Part shown: positions 12,801 through 24,500 of the stretch, piece after piece | How the letters are laid out: the number at the start of each line of letters is the position of its first letter | Numbering within the stretch: the first letter of the stretch is position 1 | Origin: Bryopsis sp. KO-2023 | Taxonomy: Eukaryota; Chlorophyta; Ulvophyceae; Bryopsidales; Bryopsidaceae | Direction: 5' to 3' | Assembly: GCA_030272585.1 (NCBI GenBank) | Contig: BSYQ01000014.1 | Span: 1,922,001 to 1,986,000, forward strand | DNA: 64,000 nt | Made by a program: the position numbers and the translations under genes | The notes under the pieces: model-generated | The model's database searches: none | Told to the model about the DNA's origin: nothing | What the model saw: the letters and a program-made list of their open reading frames with translations, nothing else

Positions 12801-13759
12801 CTAGTTGAGGAGAAAATCCTGCAGCAGGTTTCACCTTCTTCCTGAGAATTCGATGAACCAGTAGCGGGTCATGTGGTTGGGCTTCCTGTCAAAAAAAACA
12901 GATTCAATTTTCAGTTCAAAAAAAATGTAGTGCGATTCGACAGAAAGAAAAACCTGCAGGCAATCATATTTCTTCAAGCAAGGAGTTACTCCAGCTCCAG
13001 TGATCCTGACTAATTGGGTAGGATTGCACAATGTAGCTTTCTACACCAGATATTAAGCTGAGGTCCCCATACTTCCCGAGAAGAGTTTTTTTTCCCTCCC
13101 CGTTGAACGGAAATTGTTCGAGTTTATGAAACAGGTTTGGGATTCTTGTCGTATACACCGTCGGCTTCTCCGAAAGCAGTTCCTGATTTCTTTGAAAGGG
13201 TTTGTACATTGGCTGGAAAGTAATGTCGCCAATGTACTACCGAGAACGCCTGTGCCAATGCACGCTACGCAAGAATAACCGGCGTCGAGACTGCGTCGCC
13301 ATCGAAAACGAACCGTGCTCGAATCGACTCGGTCCGACTCGGCGCCGTTGGATCGCCTGGGAAATGGGGTCGTCATATAAATTTGCCGACACAGAAAGTC
13401 GCGACTCACCCTCCCGAGCGCATCGTCGCGATTTTCCCGTATCCTCCGAAGAGCTGCCTCATCGCATTTTCGTCCACGTACGACGGGACATTCCCGACGT
13501 GCAAGGTGCGCTCCTGACGACCGATTCCGACAACACACAATCTAAGTGAGAGGCAAGCTTTCGGCAGAAAGAAACAACTCCGAACGATCAGGGGGCCACG
13601 TTTGAGCCACCCCACGTTCGCGGATGAACTCCCGACATGGTTTCGACCCTCATCGAAGCTCACTGCAAGGAAAGGTGACGCCTTTTTGCTCATTACTTCA
13701 TCGCTTTTTTTTTTTTCTTGCTGGAGCGTGCTCACCTGAGAAACGTCCGCGGCGTCCAT
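9862..13759 (-). CDS. RNA-binding protein with two RRM domains and basic/Ser-rich tail (splicing-factor-like)
   Basis: Eight exons with mutually consistent phases: 13736-13759, 13410-13513, 12835-12885, 12150-12388, 11516-11576, 10969-11191, 10405-10608 and 9862-10080, total 1125 nt, 374 aa. Exon 1 encodes only MDAADVSQ. RRM1 (about residues 9-90) shows RTLHVGNVPSYVDENAMRQL, RYWFIEFS and DATAALVLNGTLLGDRELRV. A Gly/Pro/His-rich linker follows. RRM2 (about 150-230) shows RTVFVEGIAGNASVEEIARYF and RAWVEFETREAAGAALEL, ending FMECHIQVRSSR. The tail has KSRDRDRLREHSED and KRQYSDEQ-type Arg/Ser/Lys-rich sequence. Known: this layout is typical of SR-like splicing regulators such as SREK1; orthology is not certain. 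Role inferred: nuclear pre-mRNA binding. Exon 5 is the least secure because its acceptor is weak. The gene is divergent from UTP21. Confidence 0.85.
10246..10279. repeat. AT-dinucleotide microsatellite
   Basis: A run of alternating A and T, interrupted once by GTAA, lies in the last intron of the minus-strand RRM gene. Confidence 0.9.
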
Positions 13760-14150
13760 CTGCTCCCTTCCGCAAGCACACGCTTATCCGTTTGTTTTTT
13801 TTCCTTCTCTGTTCTTTCCCCTTCAAGTTTTCTTCCTCCCTTTTTCCAACGGAAAAGCCCTTCCGCTCCGCAGCTATTTATGGAATCGCTTGTGCCAGCG
13901 GCTTTTCGGCTAACCGCCCGTCATTTGACAATCATAATCTTCGATTCACACCAGCACAAAAAAGTGACCAGCCGTAATTGATCGCATCCATTAGTCATAT
14001 CCCTGTCAGCGCCGCCAGAAAACGGATCGTTCGTCAGTTGTAGTCCCCTCTCTGTGCCAAATTGAGTTTCTGGCGCGGTGGTGGTTTGGTTAAGAGGCCG
14101 ACTTAGGTGTTTATTTATTTTTACACGAAGGAAAAGAAGATTTGAAATAC
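13760..14150. promoter_or_regulatory. shared divergent promoter interval between the RRM gene and UTP21
   Basis: The two start codons face away from each other with only 391 bp between them, so both core promoters and both 5' untranslated regions must lie here or overlap neighbouring exons. The interval is pyrimidine-rich on the plus strand (13788-13860). I see no convincing TATA box. A bidirectional promoter is inferred from geometry alone. Confidence 0.45.
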
Positions 14151-17100
14151 ATGAGCGCTTTGTTCAAACCTTATCGAGCGCTGGGTTACATTTCCGACCC
14201 AGTGCCTTTCGTCGTGAGGAAAACGGGGACGGACTTCTATGTGATCACCAGCGTCGGAAAAGCGTGGCAAGTGAGGGCTCGTTATATTTTTTCAATTTTT
14301 GGTTTAAAGTTGGTTTTTACAAACATCGCCGACTGCTGGTTATTATTACCATGTTTTTTTTGTTTTTTTTCATGAGTTTTTTTCTTTTTCGCCCGCGAAC
14401 AGGAGCCCTACTTTTGAACTGGCAAATTCATGATCACATTTGATCACACTGATTCTCTTTTCTTTTTATTTATAAAAAGACCTGTAAAGTAATCGAATCA
14501 AACACGAGGATTTGCACAAGGAAAAAGAAGTATACATTCTGGAAAATTAGTCATGCCTGCATAACCCGTCGATATTTGTTTTCTCAAAGGAAATGATCAC
14601 AATTGGATGTTTAAAAAGGGTCAGTGATTAATCACCTTAATAAAACACCTTTTTTTATATTCTTGGAAAAACCGCCTGACGGAAAGTTACAGAATTTTTT
14701 TATGCAAAGCTAAAAAAAACAAAAAACAGGAACTCAAGATTTTTTTTCGCTGCTTTTTAGGGATACAATTGCGACAAGCTGAGATTGGTGCATTTAGGGC
14801 CGGAGGTGAGATTCCAGTCTTTCTTTATTCTAGTTTTTAAATAATAAAAAAACAAAGGAAAAAGACGATTTGCAGAGTGTATCACCGTTTGTTTTTTTTT
14901 CCTCCTTTTTGTTTTGATATCTTAAACAAACAAAGAAAAAAAATCCTAAAGCGATGAATTGCATTGTGTTTGTTTCGCTTTGATATTTAGTTCGGAAAAA
15001 AGATCAGGGCGCTGGCAAGCAGAAGGAAACATATCTATGCCGCAGTTGGAAACAGGATCGAGGTCTGTTACAAACAAAGAAGGTGAGTTTTTTTTTAAAT
15101 TCCATCATGAATTATTTCCTGCTAAAGTGGAGACTATTTGCTGCTCACTGCACACCTTTTTCCTTTGTCAAGCGATTGTTTTTTCGTCTGATCACGGGTA
15201 TCTTGGTCCATTACTTCATTTACACCTCCAGATTTCTGTGTCAATTACTGTGTTGGAATTTTTTATTTTTTATTTTTAAATGGTGCAAGTGTTTCTTTCA
15301 TTTTTTGCGGAGTTGAAAAGAAAAAGATCTTGGTTTTAATAGGATTGGGACGATCACCGGACATGGAGGGAAAATTGTCAGTCTTCTGTGTATAGCGGAC
15401 CTGATATTAAGTATCGGAAAAGATGGTAAACTGATGGTGTGGGACGATGAAAACTACCAGACCCCACAGGTAATATAACAGCAGCAAATTTGTCATGACA
15501 TTCTTATTTTGGGGGGTGGCTGCATATCGCGTCAAAAAAGCCAGAAAAAGCGCCCTGCAACCCCTCAGCATGTTTTTTCCGTCATTTGCTGGAACTTTTT
15601 TCATGCATAATAAACAATGGCAGCAATGAGACTGAAAAATAATTTTAATATATACTTTTTTTCATTGCTTGTGGTGTTTTCAGATGACAGCGGAGTTTGG
15701 CGATGGATTCACGCCCGTTTGCATGGTTCACCCCGATACGTACATCAATAAAGTTTTGGTGGGAAGCTTGGAGGGGTCGATGCAACTATGGAATTTCCAA
15801 AGTGGAAAACTCGTTCACACTTTCAAAGGATGGTGAGAAAAATTTATTAACCCCCCCCCCCCCCCCGCCACCCTTTTTCTTCTGTCTGCATTTGACTTTT
15901 TTCGTTTCTTGATTTGGCACCTCGGTTTCCTCCCTATTGAGTTCTCGAAAATCATCCGAAGCTTTTGATTGATTACCCTTTTAAAAAAAAATTAATTCTG
16001 CTTGGTTGAAAACCAGGGGCTCTTCTGTTCAATGCATGGAAGCTTCCCCAGCTTTGGATGTCGTTGCTGTTGGGCTGGGGGATGGGTAAGACCTGCATCC
16101 GCTCAAATTCTATTGGGAAAAGGAACGTCTTTTTGAATGGAATTTTTGACTAAGATTTTGATCATCTTAAAACGGAAAGACAAAAAAGTTGCCCTTGTAT
16201 AAAAAGACGTAATCGTTCAAAACACCCAGGATTCTTGTGAGACAATTTTTTCGATGCGTTTCACACTCAGCATATTTTGAAAAGATGCATTCATTTGTCG
16301 GCTTTGCCTTTCACTAGGAAAAACATGACACTTTTCGCCATAAAATCTAACAAACGGTGAATGCAAACTTTGCCTTTTGGGGCTTTGTTTTTTTCTTTCT
16401 GAAAAAAAAAAATAAAAAAATCCAACAAGCATGGACCTTTGAGAGAGTGAACCTTTCAAAAAATTGCGCTGACCGCAGGAGAGCGGTGGTTTTCAATTTA
16501 AAATACGACGAGGTGGTTTGCACGTTCGGAAATGCCTCGGGGACGGGGATGCACATGGTCAATGATAGAGCCCGGCAGAGTGGAGGGGCATGCACCGCTT
16601 TGGCCTTTTCCTCAGGTAGCCCGGCTTCTAAATTTTCGATCAAAACCTCAGTGGATTATCAACGCTTTTTTTTTGTCCAACAAAAAGCTTCTGCGGGGGA
16701 CCTTGTAAATCATTTATCGATGTCTCGTGTTTTTGACAGTGGCTTCACTCGATCAGAATAAGACTTTTTTGGGTGGGTCCAGTGATGGTTTTTTTTGTAA
16801 TTGTTTTGAGAAGAATCAATATTATTCTGCAGGGGTTGGGACACCATTGCTGGCGGCGGGTGGAGCTGCTGGGGTGATCACGATTTGGAATTTGGAGGAA
16901 AAAAGATTGTCGACAGTAATAAACGCTGCCCACGATGCCCCTCTGGTCAGACCAACGAAAGAATTTATTTTTAGATAATATAGATATATAAAATTTCTCA
17001 TTTCTTTTTTTTTAATTGGGAGGGGAGTCGATTGGTGTACTCTTCCTTGCTAGATATTTTTCCCCCGAAGGTTTCGAAAGTGTCTTTCAGGGCATTCGGA

Positions 17101-20100
17101 TTTCTCAAACCAGGGTTAAAAAACCAAAAAAATCCCCTCCAAAAACTGGCATCAAACAGACCCCCCACCCTTTCCAAAAAAAAAAGGTCGGTGAACAGTG
17201 GTGCGTTCATGTAGGTCAGTTTATTTTTCTTCCCGAAAAGCCCCTTGCTGATGAGTTCTGCCGGGGACAATTCCATAAAGCATTGGATCTTCGATAATCT
17301 GGATGGCTCCGCAAGATTTCTGAGATCCAACACTGGACATCGGGCCCCTCCAAATTGCATCAAATTCTACAAGGAGGGAAACCGCATTCTGTCGGCCGGC
17401 CAAGATCGGGCCTTCTGGATGTTCCCCACCAGTCAGCACCACCGAGGGATGGAGCTATCCCAAGGTCATATCAAGAGAACGGCGAAACGGCTGAAACGAT
17501 CGGAGGAGGATATCAAGCTGCGGAGAGTCATTCAGATGGATGCGTGCGAAGTATGTGTGTGTGTGTGTGTTTTTGAGTTTTTTGTTCGAGAATTCGGTTT
17601 ACATGAAGAAGGAAGCCCCTTTTATGATTGTTTTTTCATGTATTGGGAAATTAGAGGTTGATTCTCCAAGGCAGAACAGAGTGGAAAAAATAAAATAAAA
17701 ATGAGACCTTTCAGCTTTGAGTGCGAAATCGCATGCATTTCTGTTCGCCCCGTTTTTTTTTTTGTTCTTTTAAAAATTTGCTATATCCCCCCCATATCGC
17801 TCCTTTTCTTACCTCCATGGGGCTTTCGACCTCATCGTAAAATGATCTAGAATTAACACGAGGTTGGACTTGATATTCCAGGACAAAAATACCAAAAAAA
17901 ATCTCTTCTTTTTCTTTCAAACTTTAGGGTAGATTTGAGTCGATCTTTTTCTTTTTTCTTGGAGGTTCGAGAGAGGGACTGGGCGAACGCAATAACTGCC
18001 CATGATGGTGACCGAAAAGCTTACACTTGGAAACTCAGGGACCACACCATTGGCGAACATGTATTGGAGCTCCCATTTCAGAAAGGAAAAGGGAATCCAG
18101 GGGTGGTCACTTCGGTGTGTCTCAGCCGATGCGGAAATTTCGCGCTTGTGGGGAGGAGCTCCGGAAGGCTGGATAAATTCAACATGCAATCTGGCATGCA
18201 TCGAGGAGAGTTTCGCAGGGTTTTCTCGTCGAAGGGTGAGAACATGAATGTTGAAATGTACAAGGGGTAAAAGAAACCCAGTGAGTAGGAAAAAAAAATG
18301 ATGTGTTGGAACGCAGCTGGATTTTGAGTGGCAGTGGGGCTGCTTATGTTATATTTTTTCAATCGAGAGAGTGGAAAAAAATTCGTAAATTTTGAAAAAA
18401 TTATGTTTAAAAAAAAGATTCTTCCTAGTCGAATTGGAAGCCTGGCGGATACAACTCGTTTGCTTACTGAATGGGTTGCATGGGGCCGCCAGCATCGATG
18501 CAATACGTTCTGGAAAAAAACTTGAAATATCTGAAATAGTTGGGGGATTTTTTACCCCTGCAACTTGATGGGTGAATGTGTGTGTCCTTTTCAACATCCA
18601 GATTGTCCCGCCCATGACGGTCAAATATCAGGCCTCTCCAGCGATGCATCCAATCGACACGTGGTCACCGGAGGCTACGATGGCTTCCTGCGAATCTGGC
18701 ATTTCAAGTCCCGAAGGCTGGCGTGTCAACTGCAACTGAACTCACCCATCAATCACTTGTCGTTGCACCCTGGGACATGCTTGTGTGGGGTTTCCTGCGA
18801 CGATTGGGCCATTCGAATGGTGGATATCGTAGCAGGCAGGGTCGTGAGGAGGTTTGGGGGGCATGAGGATAGAATCACGTGTTTGGAGATCAGCCAGGAT
18901 GGCAGGTGGCTGTTGAGTTCGTCGATGGATGGCACCGTTAGGGTCTGGGACATACCATCCTCGCAGATTTTCCAGGTGAGTTATGGCTGGAGGGGGGTGG
19001 GGAAGCGCAACATTGCAAGCTAAAACACGAGAAATAGGATATTGATTAGTAACCATGCAGGATGTAGATACATATGCATCCATTCAACTGTTCAATTGAA
19101 TTCAATTCTTTTCGTTTTTCAGATCATGCAACTGGATGTACCTGTCACGTCGATGAGTATTTCTCCGTCAATGGACTTCTTGGCGACGTCCCATGTGGAT
19201 CGCCGAGGGGTGTATTTGTGGACCAATCAGATGATGTTCGGCTCCGCGGTGGAAATCACCCCTTCGGAAAAACCGGTGAACGTATCGCTGCCAGCGATTG
19301 CATCGGATGAAGTCGAGGAAGAAGGGGATGGTCAAATCGTACAGGTGGAAATATGCACGTGTCGATGCAATAGTTTCTTTTCGCAGGGAATATCGATATA
19401 ATGTTGCGTTTACAAACCCAAATCCTGACAAAGTGCTGCCCCTGTTTCGTGATCGGATCCAGACAAATTAACCCCCCCCCCAAAAAAAAAAAGAATAAAG
19501 CGCCAATCAGAACACATCCTCTTTCAACCCAGACCTTAGTCATTCAGTATTGGTCTTTTCTAGGCGGAGAACTTCAGGGTGGACTCCATGTCAGACGTCG
19601 CAGCCACCACAGCTTTCGACCCGTCGGTTTCCCCGACCCCCATTCTGCCTGGATTAGTCACCCTGTCTATGCTACCCAGAATTCAATGGCACAATCTGGC
19701 CAATTTGGAGTTGATCAAAGCCAGAAACAAGCCCATCCAACCACCGAAAAAACCGGAGGCTGCTCCGTTTTTCTTGCCGACGGTGGGGGGCCTCTCGAGG
19801 GATCCGGTTTTTAATGTGACAGCTCAGGGTGGGGTTGAGGATGAAGAAGAAAAGGAGGGAAAATCGAAGTCGAGAGTGCTGGAAGGGATGGAGGGTGCCA
19901 CCACTTCTACTTTTGCATCAAAACTGAAGGTTGGTTTGTACATTTTGGTGGGGAACTGTTGTGTGAATTTTGTTTTCTCATTTTTCGGGGGGGGGGCAAG
20001 TCTTATTTCTTTTTTTCTCTTTCTGAGAAATTGTTAAAGCCAAAGTGCTGTGAAAACCCCCAAATGTGTTTTCCGTGAGCCTTTTCTTGCAAAAAATTTC

Positions 20101-20791
20101 TTTTCATGGTTTTAACCTAAATCCCCCCACCCCCAATATCGATTCTGCAACACTCATTCTTGCCTGTGTGTGTGCGTGTTTTTTTTTCCTTCCAGGAGTT
20201 TGAAGTTTCGGGGGACCCCAAACCTTTTTCCGAGTTTCTCAGAACACTGGGTCCCTCGGCCATCGACCGAGAAATTCACGAGATGGAATATGTCGAAACT
20301 CCGTTCGCTGAAGGAAAGACTTCGGAAGCTGATGAACTGCCCGAAGAAGTGCAGAGCATCGGAGTTTTGCTGGAGTTTATCGACACTCAAATTGCAGCCA
20401 GAACAGATTTTGAATTTATCCAGGTGACTGTTGGAAAACAGCAACATTCCCGCCTTAAACGCCCCCCCCCCCAAAAAAAAAAAAAAAAAAACGGATTTGG
20501 AAAAGTTTTATAAATCACTAACCATGCTTATTATTATTTTTACGTCCGCGTTGAGATGGGGAACTGGAAAATGATCGCATCGAATTGCATTTCATTCTTG
20601 GTGTCTTTTTTTTCCAGGCTTTCTTGCGTTTGGTCCTTCAAGTGCACGACACCACCATCATGGAATGGCCCCAGCTCTTCCAAACATGCGAAAGAATCAA
20701 GGGAAGGTTGAAAGCCTCTTGGTCCCAGGTCGACGATTTGATTCAAAGCGTTCACTGCATGGTCAATTACTTCACCAGCTGGCAGGGATGA
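14151..20791 (+). CDS. UTP21: U3 snoRNP protein UTP21 / WDR36
   Basis: Sixteen exons, all with GT-AG borders and agreeing phases: 14151-14270, 14761-14805, 14991-15082, 15343-15469, 15684-15832, 16017-16085, 16479-16615, 16740-16787, 16833-16945, 17215-17550, 17965-18235, 18602-18975, 19123-19344, 19564-19929, 20196-20423 and 20618-20791. The total is 2871 nt, 956 aa, close to human WDR36 and yeast Utp21. The N-terminus (LFKPYRALGYISDPVPFVV) and WD-repeat blades are clear, for example KDGKLMVWDD, SAGDNSIKHWIFD, GGYDGFLRIWHF and SSSMDGTVRVWDI. The last three exons encode the Utp21-specific C-terminal domain (ends with MEWPQLFQTCERIKGRLKAS, then SVHCMVNYFTSWQG). Known role: UTP-B subcomplex of the 90S small-subunit processome, 18S rRNA processing in the nucleolus. 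It shares its upstream interval with the RRM gene. Nothing looks truncated. Confidence 0.97.
17554..17571 (+). repeat. GT microsatellite just inside an intron
   Basis: About seven GT units start four bases after the donor of the intron following UTP21 exon 10. Such tracts next to donors can bind CELF/TDP-type factors in other organisms; no effect is shown here. Confidence 0.7.
20462..20491 (+). repeat. C11-A19 compound homopolymer in UTP21 intron
   Basis: Eleven C are followed by nineteen A in the last UTP21 intron. A similar C10-A11 tract is at 19472-19492 in another UTP21 intron. These are the opposite-strand form of the T-run/G-run tracts common in the next gene. Confidence 0.85.
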
Positions 20792-21555
20792 ACCCTATGC
20801 CCCCTCCCCCAAACATGCAAAGAGTGACTCACTCTTTTCACACTTTTTTGACCTTGCGATTGATGAGAGAGGCTTTTTTTGGAAAAAATCAAGGAAGTAC
20901 TGCTTCGGCTCCTGGAAAATCGGTCAAGTCCCGATGGAGTGACGAGAATGGACTGGTGCTCCTATTAATAGAACAGCAACGGGCTGCTGGATGGCTCTGG
21001 TATTCAAACCTGATAGGTTTTTTTTTTCTTTTGGTGGGTGTTGAGTTTTGAGTTGGATCGAGTGGGGGAGCTCGATTAGAGAATTTAAAGGATAGGTTCG
21101 ATTAGCAAAACTACGAGTGGAAAAAAAGGGGAATCTGTGGTTTTCGTAAGAGGGAGAGCTTTTGGTGTGGATTTTGACACTCTGTAGATATATTTCATCA
21201 ATGAAATTGGTGTGAGGATGGGGGACCTCTTTACAAACCCAATGCATCCCTCCAAAATGTATGTTGATTGTTTTTTCCTTTGTGAAGAAAACTTTGTTAA
21301 GAAAATAATCTGCATGTAACATGTGGATGTTTCGCTCGATGCCAGAATCTCTGTTGCGGAGCAACACACTTTCCTTCCATCTTTCCACCACGGGGATTGT
21401 TTTGTAACGTGTGAGTTTTGTTAGAAACCCGGGGGCGTGTTTTAGACGGGGTTCCCTCCTCTTTCGGATTCCGGCGAGGTATACGGCCCACTGTAACGAA
21501 CGGAGAGATTTCGCCATAATTTCCGAGAGGGAAAGTGAAGCCCGCACGATACTCG
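20792..21555. other. intergenic interval between UTP21 and the RPGRIP1L-type gene
   Basis: It holds the UTP21 3' flank and the promoter and 5' leader of the next gene. Open frames on both strands between 20920 and 21550 have no recognisable product and disagree with codon patterns of nearby exons. Confidence 0.4.
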
Positions 21556-24500
21556 ATGCGGACCCCTCCTGCGAAGAATCGAGGGCGGGATGCGTCGGAA
21601 GGAGACGCGAGCAGCGTCGTGTCGTTCGGAGGGGGCCCGAAAGCTGCGAAACCCAGAGTGAAATTTGCCTGGATGGGGGGAAGCAAGGTGGAGAGAGATA
21701 TTTGCTGCTGTGTTTTTTCTCCTAATAAAAATAGAAGTAATATTTCCATCCCTTGTAACACAAATTCGAAGGTGGAGATAAGCATCGATATTAGATCTGG
21801 TTTTTATTATTATTATTTTTTTTATTATTATTTTTTTTTAATGCTAGTTTCGGGAAGGAATGGAGAACTGTGGGAATTTACTAGAATTAAACAACCTTTC
21901 TGACAAACTCCTGAAAATGAAGTACAGCAACTCATCCATTGTCAAGCGATCGATCAATGATTTAAAAAAAGAATAAAAAAAGGGCTGAACATTTCAAGGA
22001 GTCCATCCACTAGGCAATTGAGCAACCAGGACCCACAATTAAATGTAAAAAAATGCCCATGCGGCGATTTTTCCTGAAGAGTGAAATTGAACATTTGAGA
22101 AAAAAAGGAAAGATCCTTTTTTCAGTTTTTTTTTTTTTCAAAATATTCAGTTGTTTCTTTTTTGGGAAATGGGGGTTGCAGATCGATGAAGATAATTTCT
22201 TAACAATGCAACAAGAGTACCTCCAAATGAAAGATCAAGAGAGGGAAAGCGAACAGAAAATCAAAAAGTGAGTTCCACGGAAGCATCGCTCAAATTGAAA
22301 ACTCAATGATGAACTTTTGAAATCAAACGTCTTACCTCATCATATTGCATTGCTCAAGAAAATCCAACACCGAAAATTCACACCACATTTAGAGTAATGA
22401 AAAAGCAAGGGCCTCCTTTGGAAAAAATGCATAAATTTACTTGCAAACGGAAAAAAAGAGAATCTCGATGGGGAACAACATAACGTAGGATGAAAAAAAA
22501 AGAGTGGAAAGGAAAAAGAGTGAGATATTGAGTCATCGACATGCTCTGGGTGACTTGTTTTAAAAACAACATTACAGAAAAAGAAAAAGAAAAACAAGTT
22601 TTCCTCATTAGAAAAGCATCAAAAATTGAAAGGGTGGTCCTCAGCCACTATTCCCTTCTTAACATCAGAAACGTTCAGTGAATTTTGCACCCAAATTTTT
22701 GAAATGCAAGATGTGAGGAGGAGGTATGCTCTCTGACTGACATGTATCTTGACCATTCATTTTTTTTTTCTTTGCATATTCTTTGACCAAAAATAGATTG
22801 ACGGCTCAGCTGGCAAGGACCGAAGAAGCTGCCAAAAGATCATTGCTTCAATCCGATGCTTCTGCAAGGGGTGGGGTCGCCCAAAGACTATTGGATGCTG
22901 AAAGATTGAATCAAAAATTGACGTCAGACAACTGCGAGCTCGAACACAAATTAGAAAAGTGAGTTCTTCTCTTATTCTTTTTCTTTGTGGCCGCCTTTCT
23001 TTTCTTCTCCTGACTGAATTGCATCCAAGTTTAAAATATCGCCTGGTCAATCTAGCTTTCTTTCGGTAAATGCAAGATTTGAAATCAAAATTTTTAAATT
23101 GGAAGGGTTTGCACGACTTCTCAAACGAGCCGAGGGTTGGATTTGAACTCCTCCCTCATTTTTTTGGTTTTGAAACAAGGGGTTTGGTAATGTTTAGGGA
23201 GAGGAAAAGGAGCTCTGAGCTGAAAATCACGGCTGAAAAATCGAAAAGAAAACTGGACAGCGTGATGAAGGAGCAACGGCAGTTGATCAGAAAAGTGGGG
23301 GAACTGGAGGGGAAAAAAAATCGACTGAGGAGGAGCAACGATGATTTTCTCAGTCAAGAAGCTGGGCAAAGGTTGGGGTCGACAATTACTCCAAGGGAAA
23401 ATATTTAATCGAAGTTTTTCTTGATAGTGCTTCTCACGATCATCGTATGGATGGTGAAAAAAAAAATAATGAAAACCTTTGATTTTGGTGTTTCACAATG
23501 AAAATTTGACCATGATCAGCCTAGATGTCATACATTCGGAAAAAAAAATATAAAAAATTTGTTTATTATGTAAATTTTTGAATAAATCTTGCGGTCAGAC
23601 GGGAAGAACTTGCCAGAATTTCCCAAAACAATCGCTGGAGCGTTCACTGGCCCCCTTATTTTTCTTTCAAAGTTCAGTACTGTTAGTAATTTTTATTTTT
23701 TTTTGGGGGGGGCATGGGAGGGATGTTGAAATGGAGCTGATGTGGTTTTCCGATAATTTTGTTTTCTATTTTCAAAGGTTTGCAAAGCAACAGGAAGAGT
23801 TGGTGATGCTAAGGGAAGAGAACGAAAGGCTGAATGCGGAAAGCGAAAACCGAGGCCATGGTCAATGGGAGCACAAAGCAAGAACCTTAGAAAGAAAGGT
23901 CAGGAAAAAAACAACAACTTTACAATCATGAAATGGTGGTTCAATATTTCTTTTCAACTTTTCCTTTTTGGACCATTCGTCTTGATTCCATCGCTCCTTG
24001 TGAAAAAATCATTTTCTAAGTCATTTTGCATGCATATGCTTTAATTTCGTATTTTTGAAAGCGAAAACAAATTTGCCCAACAAAAAAAAGAGGGAAAAAC
24101 GAATCTTCATTTTTTTTTTCCTAAATTGGTATCGAGGTGCCCTGAAAGGAAAAATGCAAAAAAAGAAAAAATTATATTGCACTGTCGAGGAAGTGCTGTC
24201 TAGGTCCTTTCTGTTCGACTTTTCAGAGTTACCCCCCAGTTATTCATTCTATTTCTGTGCTCCGATTGATTTTCACCTCGAATTCCTACCCCCCCCCCAA
24301 AAACCACATAGGTTCGGGATTTGGAAAACCAATTAAGCCGGGCAAGAAATTTTTCCCCATCAAGGCATACCCAATCTGCAAAAGCCCCCATTTCAGAAAG
24401 CGATTGGCTGCTGGAAGATTTCACCACGCAAGGTCAAGCTTTCTTGATGGACCCCACCAGCCGCCAGATTTTCCATTACCCAAGTCAAGGGGAGTTTCCT

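Noticed and set aside
20924..21785. Long minus-strand frames of 207 and 162 codons between UTP21 and the RPGRIP1L-type gene
   Set aside because: They overlap the first exon of the plus-strand gene and AT-rich leader, with no domain or splice support.
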